From Deltaproteobacteria bacterium (GTDB lineage: Bacteria > Desulfobacterota > Binatia > UBA1149 > SPBQ01): a stretch of 64,000 nt of DNA. Position numbers and translations under genes: made by a program. Where the stretch lies: NCBI GenBank assembly GCA_029262375.1, contig JAJCZM010000022.1, positions 62,001 through 126,000 on the forward strand. Direction: 5' to 3'. Position 1 is the first letter of the stretch; each line of letters opens with the position of its first letter. The notes below the pieces were generated by a model. The model saw only the letters and a list, made by a program, of their open reading frames with translations, had not been told where the DNA came from and made no database searches. This document shows positions 1 to 7,840 of the stretch, piece by piece.

Positions 1-58
1 GAAGCTCGTCGATCTTGCCGGTCGCGGATCTTTTGACACCGAAATCGACCGCCCGTAG
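1..58 (+). CDS. C-terminal end of an unidentified gene (partial)
   Basis: The window opens inside an open frame that reads 18 residues, beginning KLVDLAGRGSF and ending EIDRP, before a TAG at 56-58. The next gene starts 12 bp later on the same strand, so the two probably share an operon. The fragment is too short to assign. Because the neighbour looks like an ethylmalonyl-CoA pathway enzyme, this could be another acyl-CoA enzyme, but nothing in the residues proves it. Confidence 0.4.
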   Translation, partial: KLVDLAGRGSFDTEIDRP

Positions 59-70
59 CGTTTCGTCGCA

Positions 71-1738
71 ATGAGCGACAATTCAACCCCGACCCCCGTT
101 TCCTTGGATACCGTCGATCGAGTCGTCTCGGCCATCGACGACCTCGTCAATGCTGCGATCGCGTCTGCGTCCACCGCTACCAACGGTGGCAAGGCCATCG
201 ACGACTTTCAGGTTCATACCGAGCGAATCGCCTACGCGGCCACCGAGCGCGAGGCGGCCAAGGCGCTCGCGACCTATGCGCGTCGCGCCGCTACCGCAGG
301 CGCGGACGAAGCCGATCTGTACGCCGAAGAGGCTGGCCTGTACGTAGGCGAAGTGGCCTCGCGTCTGTTCGGCGAGGTTACGCAGGCTCGCGACGAATAC
401 GCGCTCCCCGAAGGACTCCTGGAAAAGACGCTCGGTAGCGACGCTATCCTGGGGGCGATTCGCTCTCTGTGCGCGGAAGCGCGTTACCGCGCCGTCGGGC
501 GCCGTGTCGCCGAGACGCGCGGCGTGAACAATGGTTGGCTCGATGAAGACAGCGTCATGGTACGAGACTCCGTGCGCGCGTTTGCGAATCAGGAGGTCGT
601 TCACCTCGCCGAGCACATTCACCGCCACGATGAGCTGGTGCCGGATTCACTGATCTCGAAAATGGCCGAAATGGGCTACTTCGGAATGTCGGTTCCCGAA
701 GAATACGGCGGACTCGGCATGGGCAATCTTGCGATGATCATGACGACCGAGGAGCTTTCCCGCGCCTCTCTCGCAGCCGCGGGATCGTTGATCACTCGTC
801 CCGAAATCCTGACGAAAGCGCTACTCGCCGGTGGGACCGAGGAGCAGAAGAGCCAGTGGCTCGGGCGTGCCGCATCGGGAGAGATCATGGTGGGCATCTC
901 GGTCACCGAGCCCGACGTGGGGTCTGACGTGGCCTCCGTGGCCTGCCGCGCCGAAGAGGCCGAAGTCGGAGGCAAGAAAGGGTTCGTGATCAACGGAGCC
1001 AAGGCTTGGTGTACCTTCGCCGGACGCGCCAACGTGCTCGCACTGCTTGCGCGTACCGATCCCGATCCGAAAGCGGGAGCCCGCGGGCTCTCCCTGTTCA
1101 TCGTAGAGAAAGACCCGTTCGAAGGGCATGAGTTCGTCATGCGCCAGCCCACTGGTGGCTCGATGACCGGCAAGGCCGACGCGACGCCGGGCTATCGCGG
1201 CATGCACTCGTTCACGCTGATGTTTGAAGACTATTTCGTGCCGGCCGAGAACCTCATCGGCGCAGACAAAGGGCGCAACAAGGGGTTCTATCTTCAGATG
1301 GGTGGATTCGCCGCCGGCCGTCTACAGACCGGTGGCCGTGCGAGCGGGCTCGGGCAGGCCGTTCTCGAAGCGACGGCGACATACGTCACCGACCGCAAGC
1401 AGTTCAAGCGCCCGATCATCGAGTTCCAGCTCACGCAGTACAAGCTAGGTCGGATGGCGGCACGACTGCAGGCGGCGCGACAGCTGACGTATCAGGCTGC
1501 GTTGGCGATGGACGAAGACGAATCGATCTCACTCGTTCCCGCCATGGCGAAATTGTTGGCTTGTGACATTGCCGTGTATGCGTCGCAGGAAGGTCAGCTC
1601 CTCCACGGCGGCTGGGGATACGCTGAGGAGTATCCGATCTCGCGCTATGTGATCGATGCTCAGGTGTTGCCGATCTTCGAGGGCGTGAAGCCCATCCTCG
1701 AACTGAAGGTCATTGGACGACAGCTGCTAGCCGGCTGA
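71..1738 (+). CDS. mcd: acyl-CoA dehydrogenase, probably (2S)-methylsuccinyl-CoA dehydrogenase
   Basis: A 555-residue FAD-dependent acyl-CoA dehydrogenase. Ordinary family members are about 380-400 residues; this one has an extra N-terminal helical region of about 160 residues before the dehydrogenase fold, which is the architecture of methylsuccinyl-CoA dehydrogenase of the ethylmalonyl-CoA pathway (methylsuccinyl-CoA to mesaconyl-CoA). The FAD/substrate motif VGISVTEPDVGSD lies near residues 276-288, the GYRGMHSFTLMFEDYFVP stretch follows, and the catalytic base is the Glu of IFEG near residue 537. The family resemblance is recalled, not searched. The alternative is a different long acyl-CoA dehydrogenase. 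The ATG at 71 follows the upstream stop by 12 bp. Confidence 0.8.
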   Translation: MSDNSTPTPVSLDTVDRVVSAIDDLVNAAIASASTATNGGKAIDDFQVHTERIAYAATEREAAKALATYARRAATAGADEADLYAEEAGLYVGEVASRLFGEVTQARDEYALPEGLLEKTLGSDAILGAIRSLCAEARYRAVGRRVAETRGVNNGWLDEDSVMVRDSVRAFANQEVVHLAEHIHRHDELVPDSLISKMAEMGYFGMSVPEEYGGLGMGNLAMIMTTEELSRASLAAAGSLITRPEILTKALLAGGTEEQKSQWLGRAASGEIMVGISVTEPDVGSDVASVACRAEEAEVGGKKGFVINGAKAWCTFAGRANVLALLARTDPDPKAGARGLSLFIVEKDPFEGHEFVMRQPTGGSMTGKADATPGYRGMHSFTLMFEDYFVPAENLIGADKGRNKGFYLQMGGFAAGRLQTGGRASGLGQAVLEATATYVTDRKQFKRPIIEFQLTQYKLGRMAARLQAARQLTYQAALAMDEDESISLVPAMAKLLACDIAVYASQEGQLLHGGWGYAEEYPISRYVIDAQVLPIFEGVKPILELKVIGRQLLAG

Positions 1739-1758
1739 CGTCGCGGGCCGGTTGATCG

Positions 1759-1775
1759 CCGCGACGGCGTCGCGG
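1759..1775. terminator. short hairpin after mcd
   Basis: CCGCGAC (1759-1765) and GTCGCGG (1769-1775) form a perfect 7-bp stem with a 3-nt loop, 21 bp after the mcd stop. No T-run follows, so it is only a possible terminator or 3'-end stabiliser. Confidence 0.3.
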
Positions 1776-1903
1776 TCCCTCACAACGTCACACCTTTGGC
1801 GTGTGTGCGATTGTGTACGTAACCTGTTCGCGTTGCGCCGATGATGGGCGCCGCATTTTCTTGAACCCCCCATAAAACAAGCATTTGTGCACGCATCGGC
1901 CGT

Positions 1904-1919
1904 TGGCAGAGCCTTTGCT
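1904..1919 (+). promoter_or_regulatory. sigma-54 (-24/-12) promoter for the small protein at 1962
   Basis: The sequence tggcagagcctttgct matches the sigma-54 consensus TGGCACG-N4-TTGCW at TGGCA and TTGCT with exact spacing. Transcription would start near 1930, about 30 nt before the ATG at 1962. An NtrC-family activator is encoded 1.8 kb downstream. Confidence 0.65.
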
Positions 1920-1961
1920 TGATGTAGCTCTGTCGCAGTTGGCTGCGACGAGGAGCGTACG

Positions 1962-2339
1962 ATGCACAACTACAATGCGTTGATCGATGCCCTGGGTGAG
2001 GACGAGCCGCAGAGCGCAGCCCGCTCGCGGGCGCAAGAAAGCGCGGTTCGAATGACGGAACCCGATGCGGAGCATGACGAACCGGCACTACAGTGGACCC
2101 CGGAACTCACGCTCATGCTGGCAATTCTCGAAGACGCGGTGGCCTGCTTCTGCATGACACTGAAGCGACCGCGCCAGAATCCCGAAATCCTGTCGCGACA
2201 AGCCGAATTCTGGTTTCGCCTGGATGACTGGGAGTCTCCGTTCTCCTTCAACAACATTTGCGAGGCATTGCGCCTCGACCCCATCGCGACGCGAGAACGC
2301 GTGTTCGCGAAACGGCCGCAGCGGCGGACGAATTCCTAG
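1962..2339 (+). CDS. small protein of unknown function, paralogue of 57170-57547
   Basis: A 125-residue soluble protein that I cannot assign to a named family. Its core (about residues 45-115) reads LMLAILEDAVACF, then ESPFSFNNICEALRLDP, and matches the protein at 57170 (LMLAVLEEALVTF; WPFSFENVCSCLRIDP) in order and spacing. The N-terminal 40 residues are acidic and unlike the paralogue. The start is set by a GAGGAG ribosome-binding site just before the ATG. A sigma-54 promoter lies immediately upstream, so expression probably depends on an NtrC-type activator. I recall similar short proteins as common hypotheticals in deltaproteobacteria-like genomes. The helical C-terminal part could be nucleic-acid binding, but no motif proves it. 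Confidence 0.75.
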   Translation: MHNYNALIDALGEDEPQSAARSRAQESAVRMTEPDAEHDEPALQWTPELTLMLAILEDAVACFCMTLKRPRQNPEILSRQAEFWFRLDDWESPFSFNNICEALRLDPIATRERVFAKRPQRRTNS

Positions 2340-2370
2340 GCGCAGTGCAGCCGTGCAAAATCTGGGTTGA

Positions 2371-2437
2371 ATTCGTGCGAGATGCCGGAGTAGCTTTGAT
2401 GCATGGCTGCAATGGTGCCGCACGAATGCCCTGGTTT
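2371..2437 (+). terminator. possible terminator after the small protein gene
   Basis: ATTCGTGCG (2371-2379) pairs perfectly with CGCACGAAT (2419-2427). A T6 run follows at about 2434. The 39-nt loop is long for an intrinsic terminator, so this is tentative. Confidence 0.35.
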
Positions 2438-2557
2438 TTTATCGGCTCGCACGCGCGATATCGCAGCTGCGCAAGGAATGCCTGTTTCCGGTGTGACTTG
2501 CGAAGACGCTAACCTCTTGAAAGATATACCAAATTCTTTGTCGGGCCGGTTTGCTGG

Positions 2558-2573
2558 TGGCATGGGATTTGCT
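2558..2573 (+). promoter_or_regulatory. sigma-54 (-24/-12) promoter of the regulatory operon
   Basis: The sequence tggcatgggatttgct matches TGGCACG-N4-TTGCW at every defined position but one. Start of transcription would fall near 2585, about 100 nt before the GTG at 2684. Since the operon encodes a sigma-54 activator (3775), this site suggests autoregulation. A weaker match, tggcatccgcgttgta, sits at 2587-2602. Confidence 0.7.
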
Positions 2574-2683
2574 TTGCAAAACTGCATGGCATCCGCGTTG
2601 TATGGCAGGGGCCGTACAGAAGCGCGGAACCGAGACTGGGCGAGGCCCCCCTCTGACCCACTCGCAGCCAAAAGGGGTAAGGC

Positions 2684-3028
2684 GTGACAGAAAACGTAAG
2701 AGAGCATCTGGAACGGATCCTGGCGTCCTACGAGGACATCAACAAACGGTTCTCCGATGTCGGCGGCATCGGCCGATTGTTGGGCTTGTTCGAGGACGTG
2801 AAGCGCGAGTTGGAGCGTGTATCGGATCAAGAACTGGAACGGGTGACCGGTGAAATCAGGCAAGTGGTCGAAGGGCTGCTGAAAGTCGATTACGAGCTGC
2901 GCAAGGTTCAGAACCTGAAGCTCCTCTTCGAACAGCGTTCGCCTGCCTCGGCTGAGGATCCTCGCGAGGATCAGCGGAAGGAGCATCGCGATGCTCCTAG
3001 GAAGGATCAGCCCGAGGATCGCAACTGA
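2684..3028 (+). CDS. small coiled-coil protein of unknown function
   Basis: A 114-residue protein that is almost wholly alpha-helical and charged. Residues 1-90 alternate hydrophobic and Glu/Arg/Lys positions (for example VKRELERVSDQELERVTGEI) and predict a coiled coil. The last 25 residues are very polar and rich in D, E, R, K, P and Q. A GTG start at 2684 is preceded by AAAAGGGG. It is the first gene of the operon with the kinase-like and sigma-54 regulator genes, so a role as scaffold or partner of the sensor is plausible but unproven. No signal peptide or membrane segment. Confidence 0.65.
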   Translation: MTENVREHLERILASYEDINKRFSDVGGIGRLLGLFEDVKRELERVSDQELERVTGEIRQVVEGLLKVDYELRKVQNLKLLFEQRSPASAEDPREDQRKEHRDAPRKDQPEDRN

Positions 3029-3080
3029 TCGTCGCAGTGACAGGCGAAGGAGTCTCGGCTGCATAGCGGCCGACGTACCA

Positions 3081-3761
3081 GTGAAGGCGAGGAAGGAAGA
3101 AGGACCCGCTGTCGAGCAGCGCGAGGACGAAGGTGGCGAACAGCCGGCCGGCGGTCTCGGTCTGCCCGACGATCATGTTCTCGGCGAGATTTCGCACGAG
3201 ATGGGGAACTACTTTCACAAGCTTTATTACTGGACGGACTATCTGAAGAACTCGGTCGGCGATACCGGCGAGCAGGGAGCCGTCGAGATGCTCGAGGGGA
3301 CGGTCGAACGTCTCGAGCGTTTTATGCGGATGATCCTCGAGTACTTCGCGCCTGCGCGACTGTGTTTTGCGAAGGTCCCGGTGTCGGAACTGATAGGAAG
3401 TATGGAGTCTCAGTTGATAGGGCGGCGTTTGCGTGTCGAAGGCGATGATCTCACCGACACCGTCGTGATGGTCGATCCGTCGCTCATCGCCCACGCGCTG
3501 CGCATCACGTTCGAGCGAGCGACGTCAACGCTGCTCGATGAGCCGGAGATGAGCGTTCGCGTATCGAAGACGCGTCGTGGTGAGTACGAAGGAATAGAAA
3601 TCGAGTTTCTGGTGGGTAAGGAGTCGCGCGACCAAGCGCAGCTCATGAAAGGTATTGAGATGGTCGTGGCAGAGAAGTTTTTTCAGATGCACGGCGGGGA
3701 ACTGTTCGAGCGCGAAGGCGTTGACCACGCATTGGTCGTCTTCCTTCCGTTGTACGCGTGA
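3081..3761 (+). CDS. degenerate histidine-kinase-like protein
   Basis: With the GTG at 3081 this is a 226-residue protein; the frame is open back to an ATG at 2991, but that start would overlap the previous gene and encode a basic, repetitive leader. Neither start has a clear ribosome-binding site. GEISHEMGNYFHKLYYW resembles an H-box, placing the phospho-acceptor candidate at His39. The ATPase half is eroded: the N-box region reads DPSLIAHALRITFERA without the usual Asn, the DxGxG G1 box is absent, and only the tail FFQMHGGEL...VVFLPL keeps kinase shape. It has no sensor or membrane domain. It probably acts as a phospho-relay or inhibitor partner of the response regulator 14 bp downstream, rather than as an autokinase. 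Confidence 0.65.
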   Translation: MKARKEEGPAVEQREDEGGEQPAGGLGLPDDHVLGEISHEMGNYFHKLYYWTDYLKNSVGDTGEQGAVEMLEGTVERLERFMRMILEYFAPARLCFAKVPVSELIGSMESQLIGRRLRVEGDDLTDTVVMVDPSLIAHALRITFERATSTLLDEPEMSVRVSKTRRGEYEGIEIEFLVGKESRDQAQLMKGIEMVVAEKFFQMHGGELFEREGVDHALVVFLPLYA

Positions 3762-3774
3762 TCGGTAAAGGCAG

Positions 3775-5172
3775 ATGGTAACACACCGCATATTAATCGT
3801 AGACGATGACCCATTGATTCGACGGCAGCTCGAGGACCTTTATCGCGAGCGCAAGTACGACGTCGATACGGCCGGCACGGCTGAAGACGCGATGTCGCTT
3901 CTCGAGGAGTACGAGTACTCGCTGGCAGTCGTTGATCTGAAGATTCCCGGCACGGACGGTATCAGCCTGACGAAGCAGGTCCGAGAGCGCTGGGAAGACC
4001 TCGACGTCATCATCGTGACCGGGTACGCGTCGATCAAGGGGGCCGTCGAGGCGATTCGCCACGGCGCCAGCGACTACATCACCAAGCCTTTCGAGCGTGA
4101 AGAGATCCTGCTCGCGACCGAGAAGGTGTTGGAGAAGCGGCGCCTACTCGACGAGATCAGTTACCTGCGCAACCAACTCTCCGAGCGTTACTCGTTCGCG
4201 AACATGGTGAGCCGCAACGTTGTGATGCACGAGATCTTCTCGACCATCGAAGCGTTGGCGCAGAACGATGCGACGGTACTCATCTCGGGCGAGTCGGGGA
4301 CGGGTAAGGAACTTGCTGCTCGCGCGATTCACTTCCAGGGGCGACGGCGGACCGGGCGCTTCGTCGCGATTAACTGCGCGGCGTTCCCCGACTCACTGCT
4401 CGAGAGCGAGCTGTTCGGTTATGAACGCGGCGCGTTCACCGGTGCGGTGCACGATCGCATCGGCAAGATCGAGTTGTCGAGCGGCGGCACGCTGTTCCTC
4501 GACGAAGTCGAATCAATCTCGCTGCCGATGCAGTTGAAATTGTTGCGGACGCTCGAGCAACGCGAAATCGAGAAGCTAGGCGGCAACCGCATCGTAAAGG
4601 TCAACATGCGGATTATCACCGCAACTAACCGTAATCTTGAAGACATGGTCGAGCGCGGCGACATGCGCGAGGATTTCTTCTACCGAATCAACGTCGTTCC
4701 GATAGATATTCCGCCACTAAGAGATCGCATCGAAGATATTCCCTTACTGGTGGCAGAGATGCTAAGAGCCAATCCCCTTGGGCGAGACCGCGAGATCACG
4801 AAGGTCTCGAACAAGGCTTTGCAGAGTCTGATGAGCTATCACTGGCCGGGCAACGTACGCGAACTCGCCAACGTGATAGAGCGCTCGATTCTCAAGACTG
4901 CTGGGTCAACCATCAAAGAAGTCGATATACCGGGAACCATAAACGCTCCCGGGGCCTCGACGGCGGCCCGATTTAAGGATTACGATCTACCTTTGAAGGA
5001 GTTTCTGAAGCGTGCCGAGCGGGAGTACCTCTCGACCCTGCTCAAACGCAATCGCGGTGGTATCGCCACTACCGCGGAGGCGGCAATGATCGATGCCGCC
5101 ACTTTGCATCGGAAGATGAAACTCCACGCTTTGAAACGTGAAGATTTCAAAGAAGTCGCAAAGGCGATCTGA
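3775..5172 (+). CDS. NtrC-family sigma-54-dependent response regulator (PrsR-like)
   Basis: A 465-residue activator with three domains in order. Receiver (1-118) has the acidic pair at 10-12, phospho-acceptor Asp54 in VVDLKIPG and the conserved Lys in ITKPFE. The AAA+ domain (about 145-375) has Walker A GESGTGKE, the sigma-54 contact loop GAFTGA in full, and Walker B LFLDEVES. A Fis-type helix-turn-helix lies at the C terminus (about 425-460), though it is less conserved than usual. The kinase-like protein directly upstream is the presumed partner. Sigma-54 promoters upstream of its own operon and of the Wza-like gene make it the likely regulator of the polysaccharide locus. Organisation resembles PrsK/PrsR pairs of exopolysaccharide-exosortase systems, but no exosortase is present here. 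Confidence 0.9.
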   Translation: MVTHRILIVDDDPLIRRQLEDLYRERKYDVDTAGTAEDAMSLLEEYEYSLAVVDLKIPGTDGISLTKQVRERWEDLDVIIVTGYASIKGAVEAIRHGASDYITKPFEREEILLATEKVLEKRRLLDEISYLRNQLSERYSFANMVSRNVVMHEIFSTIEALAQNDATVLISGESGTGKELAARAIHFQGRRRTGRFVAINCAAFPDSLLESELFGYERGAFTGAVHDRIGKIELSSGGTLFLDEVESISLPMQLKLLRTLEQREIEKLGGNRIVKVNMRIITATNRNLEDMVERGDMREDFFYRINVVPIDIPPLRDRIEDIPLLVAEMLRANPLGRDREITKVSNKALQSLMSYHWPGNVRELANVIERSILKTAGSTIKEVDIPGTINAPGASTAARFKDYDLPLKEFLKRAEREYLSTLLKRNRGGIATTAEAAMIDAATLHRKMKLHALKREDFKEVAKAI

Positions 5173-5233
5173 GGTTGTGGTGGGTGCGGTGTTGTTGATG
5201 ACGGAACCTATGTCGCTGCGCAGGGATTGAGCT

Positions 5234-7600
5234 ATGTACGCCCATTTTTACCACCTGTCTGAAAGTCCGTTTAATCTGACGCCGGACCCGAAGTTCCAGT
5301 ACGTGAACGAAGCAACACGCGAAGCCATGGCTTCGTTGCTGCACGGTATTCGTTCGCGCAAGGGCTTCATCACCCTCATCGCGGAAGCGGGCACCGGCAA
5401 GACGACGATGCTCAAGCGCGTCGTCGACGAGATAGAAGGCGAGACGAAAATTGTATTCGTCTTCAATCCGGGCGTGAGTTTCGATGAACTCCTCGAGTTC
5501 ATCTGCATGGAACTGGGCATTCGCACGGAGAGCCCGAAGCGACTGCACCTCCTGGACCGTCTGAACGGCTTCCTGCTCGAACAGCTGACCGCGGGCGTAA
5601 ATGTCGTCGTGATGATCGACGAGGCGCAAACTCTAGAAGAGTCCGTACTAGAAGAACTCCGACTTCTCTCGAACCTGGAAACGGCCAAGGAAAAGATTCT
5701 ACAGATCGTCTTGTCGGGGCAGCCGGAGCTCGAAGACAAGCTACGCTTGCCGCAACTGCGCCAGCTTCGCCAGCGCATCGGTGTCCGCTGTACCTTGCGC
5801 CCCATGCAGGCCGGCGAGATAGGCGCGTACGTTGAGACTCGACTACGAAGTGCAGGAGCGGATCGAGCGGACTTCTTTACGCCGGTCGGTCTTCGCAAAG
5901 TGTGGCAGGCCTCCAAGGGTATCCCGCGCGTCATCAATGCAATCTGCGACAACGCGATGATGATCGCGTTTGCGGAAGGCAAGCAGCGAATCGATTCGTC
6001 GGTCGTGAACGAAGCAGTGCGCGATCTACACGGCGGCGACCTGGGGATGGATATGCGGGCCGGCGTGCGCGAATGGCTCTCGCACCCCGCTGCGCGCTAT
6101 GTTGCAGCGGCGGTGCTGGCGCTCGCGTTCCTCATCCCGAGTGCGGCGAACGTGCTCGATGTCTGGCGCAATCTTGACGATGCGCCGCGACAAGCCGAAG
6201 CGCTTACGCCGGATAGCGACGGTACCGGGCGGGCAGTCGCCGGTATTGCGGCGACGCGTGTGCCGGCGCCGCAGCAGGCGGCCATGGCGCCGCGCGAAGT
6301 TCCTCCCAGCCCTGTCTTCGCGACTGCAGGCGAACCCAGGCGATTGCCGGAAGCCGTAGCCTCCAAGCCGGAACTTCCGATGCACTCATCCGCGCCGCTG
6401 GTAGCTGCCGGACGTGCGGCGGCTGAAGCCGCCGCAGTTGGAGGCGACAGCGACAGGAGCGACGCGGTTCTAGCATCGATCCGACGTGCAGAGCTCCTCG
6501 CCCGTTCTACGGCCGCGCGGATCTACGATGGCCGTCGACGTTCCCTCGAGGATTCAGCTGCGAATGCGTTGGATAGTCCCGACCTATCGCGCTCGGCCGC
6601 ACCGACGCCTATTGCGCCGGAACAAAGCGAGAGCCTGGTCGAGGTCGTCAGTCCAGAGCGAGATGTTGTCGGAGCCGATGACTCCGACATGATCGGTGGT
6701 CTGGAGGATGACCTCGGCGCTCTAGCAGGCGACATGGTCGGCGGTCGAGAGCCTGACGCGACCGTTGCCGTCGCTGAAGTCGAAAGGAAAGCTACGCCGG
6801 CCGAGCGCCGCAAGCCTGATCAGGGCAAGCAGCCGGCCAGCGACGCGGCTGAGACCACCGCGGCGAAAGCGAGCGCCATGGGCGCCGGTATCGAGAAGGA
6901 AGCGGAGAACGCTCGAGAACTGTCGCAGGCCGTCGAACGCCTGGCAGAAGCGGCGTCGACGCTAGCGGTGGCCGTGGAAGACGGAACCGAGAAAGAGCAG
7001 AAGGTCGCGATGGCGCCTGCCGAGAAGAAGCCGGAGCCGACGAAGTCAGCGTCCAAAAAGCCCGAGGCCAAGACGCCTGAGCCCGAGTCGTCGCCGGCCG
7101 AACGCTATGCCAAAGCTGAATCGACGATTGAAACACTCGGACCGCGCAGGGGGGCGCTGTTCGTGGGCCGGCACGTACGCGTTCAGCCCGGCGACACGAT
7201 CTGGGATATCGCGATTGGCTACTACGGCACCGCCGGGGAGAGCGCGCTCACGCGTATCCTCAACAACAATCCTGGGATCCGCGACCCGCGACGCCTCATT
7301 GCAGGTGCGCACGTCTACGTTCCCTTCCAGCGTGCGGAGCGCATGGTTCAGGCCGACGCGAATGATACGTATCGCGTGCTTCTGACGGTGTCGCCGAAGC
7401 GCTCGGTGCTCGAGGAGACCAAGGCCTGGTTGGCCGGGGCGGGCGAGCAAGTGCGGGTTGGCATGGCAACGGTCGAAGCAGGTGAGACCCTGTATCACCT
7501 CTACGCCGTAGGTATTCGCAATCGTCGCGATGCGGTTGCCCTCGCCGAGCGTCTCCTCGCATCGAGACAGAGTGCATCGACGACTCCGCAGACCGCCTAA
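5234..7600 (+). CDS. GspA/ExeA-type AAA ATPase with transmembrane, LysM and SPOR-like regions
   Basis: A 788-residue protein. Residues 1-270 are a cytoplasmic AAA ATPase (Walker A with Lys56 in AEAGTGKTT; Walker B VVVMIDEAQ) opening with the family signature LSESPFNLTPDPKF. One transmembrane helix follows (about 288-303, AAVLALAFLIPSAA). Residues 310-640 are a low-complexity Ala/Glu/Pro/Ser stretch suited to span the periplasm. A LysM peptidoglycan-binding domain occupies about 643-698 (VQPGDTIWDIAIGYYG) and a SPOR-like repeat domain about 710-785. The layout suggests energy transduction through the cell wall at an export site. Related ATPases accompany polysaccharide loci with PrsK/PrsR regulators. 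A purine-rich AGGGA lies 8 bases before the ATG. Confidence 0.85.
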   Translation: MYAHFYHLSESPFNLTPDPKFQYVNEATREAMASLLHGIRSRKGFITLIAEAGTGKTTMLKRVVDEIEGETKIVFVFNPGVSFDELLEFICMELGIRTESPKRLHLLDRLNGFLLEQLTAGVNVVVMIDEAQTLEESVLEELRLLSNLETAKEKILQIVLSGQPELEDKLRLPQLRQLRQRIGVRCTLRPMQAGEIGAYVETRLRSAGADRADFFTPVGLRKVWQASKGIPRVINAICDNAMMIAFAEGKQRIDSSVVNEAVRDLHGGDLGMDMRAGVREWLSHPAARYVAAAVLALAFLIPSAANVLDVWRNLDDAPRQAEALTPDSDGTGRAVAGIAATRVPAPQQAAMAPREVPPSPVFATAGEPRRLPEAVASKPELPMHSSAPLVAAGRAAAEAAAVGGDSDRSDAVLASIRRAELLARSTAARIYDGRRRSLEDSAANALDSPDLSRSAAPTPIAPEQSESLVEVVSPERDVVGADDSDMIGGLEDDLGALAGDMVGGREPDATVAVAEVERKATPAERRKPDQGKQPASDAAETTAAKASAMGAGIEKEAENARELSQAVERLAEAASTLAVAVEDGTEKEQKVAMAPAEKKPEPTKSASKKPEAKTPEPESSPAERYAKAESTIETLGPRRGALFVGRHVRVQPGDTIWDIAIGYYGTAGESALTRILNNNPGIRDPRRLIAGAHVYVPFQRAERMVQADANDTYRVLLTVSPKRSVLEETKAWLAGAGEQVRVGMATVEAGETLYHLYAVGIRNRRDAVALAERLLASRQSASTTPQTA

Positions 7601-7638
7601 TCGTTCGCGATTTCCTTACCAATTGAACTTTAGCGGCG

Positions 7639-7697
7639 GGCGGTATTGCGACACTGCAATACCGCCTAACCCCCTCAAACGGGCCTAACCGTTTGAG
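7639..7697. promoter_or_regulatory. two tandem perfect dyads, candidate enhancer (UAS) or terminators
   Basis: GGCGGTATTGC (7639-7649) and GCAATACCGCC (7656-7666) form an 11-bp dyad; CTCAAACGG (7674-7682) and CCGTTTGAG (7689-7697) form a 9-bp dyad. Both have 6-nt centres and their midpoints are 33 bp apart, about three helical turns. They lie 141-174 bp upstream of the -24 element at 7825, where NtrC-type activators usually bind. Neither is followed by a T-run, which argues against intrinsic termination of the gene ending at 7600, although that remains possible. Confidence 0.5.
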
Positions 7698-7824
7698 TTC
7701 GCTATGGTTTTAACCCAAATAGTAGAAATGGGCGCCGCAAATGCGCGCGATGGCTCCCCCGAGAGGGGGGCAACAAAACCCCTTTAACTCCGCGAGTTTC
7801 CGTGTCTACAGTTTATTTCCCAGG

Positions 7825-7840
7825 TGGCATCCTGCTTGCT
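7825..7840 (+). promoter_or_regulatory. sigma-54 (-24/-12) promoter of the polysaccharide export operon
   Basis: The sequence tggcatcctgcttgct matches the consensus at TGGCA and TTGCT with exact spacing. The predicted start near 7852 gives an unusually long leader before the ATG at 8078. It is the best candidate promoter for the locus running to 38.3 kb. Confidence 0.7.

Larger units (their letters stand above)
2340..2683. other. regulatory intergenic region
   Basis: No convincing gene. It holds a 9-bp inverted repeat followed by a T-run (2371-2437), a perfect 10-bp palindrome gcgatatcgc (2455-2464) about 95 bp upstream of the promoter, a strong sigma-54 promoter (2558-2573) and a weaker overlapping match at 2587-2602. 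An open frame at 2403-2687 has no ribosome-binding site or recognisable protein features. Confidence 0.5.

Noticed and set aside
2403-2687. Open frame of 94 residues before the regulator operon
   Set aside because: No ribosome-binding site, contains the sigma-54 promoter, and composition is not protein-like.
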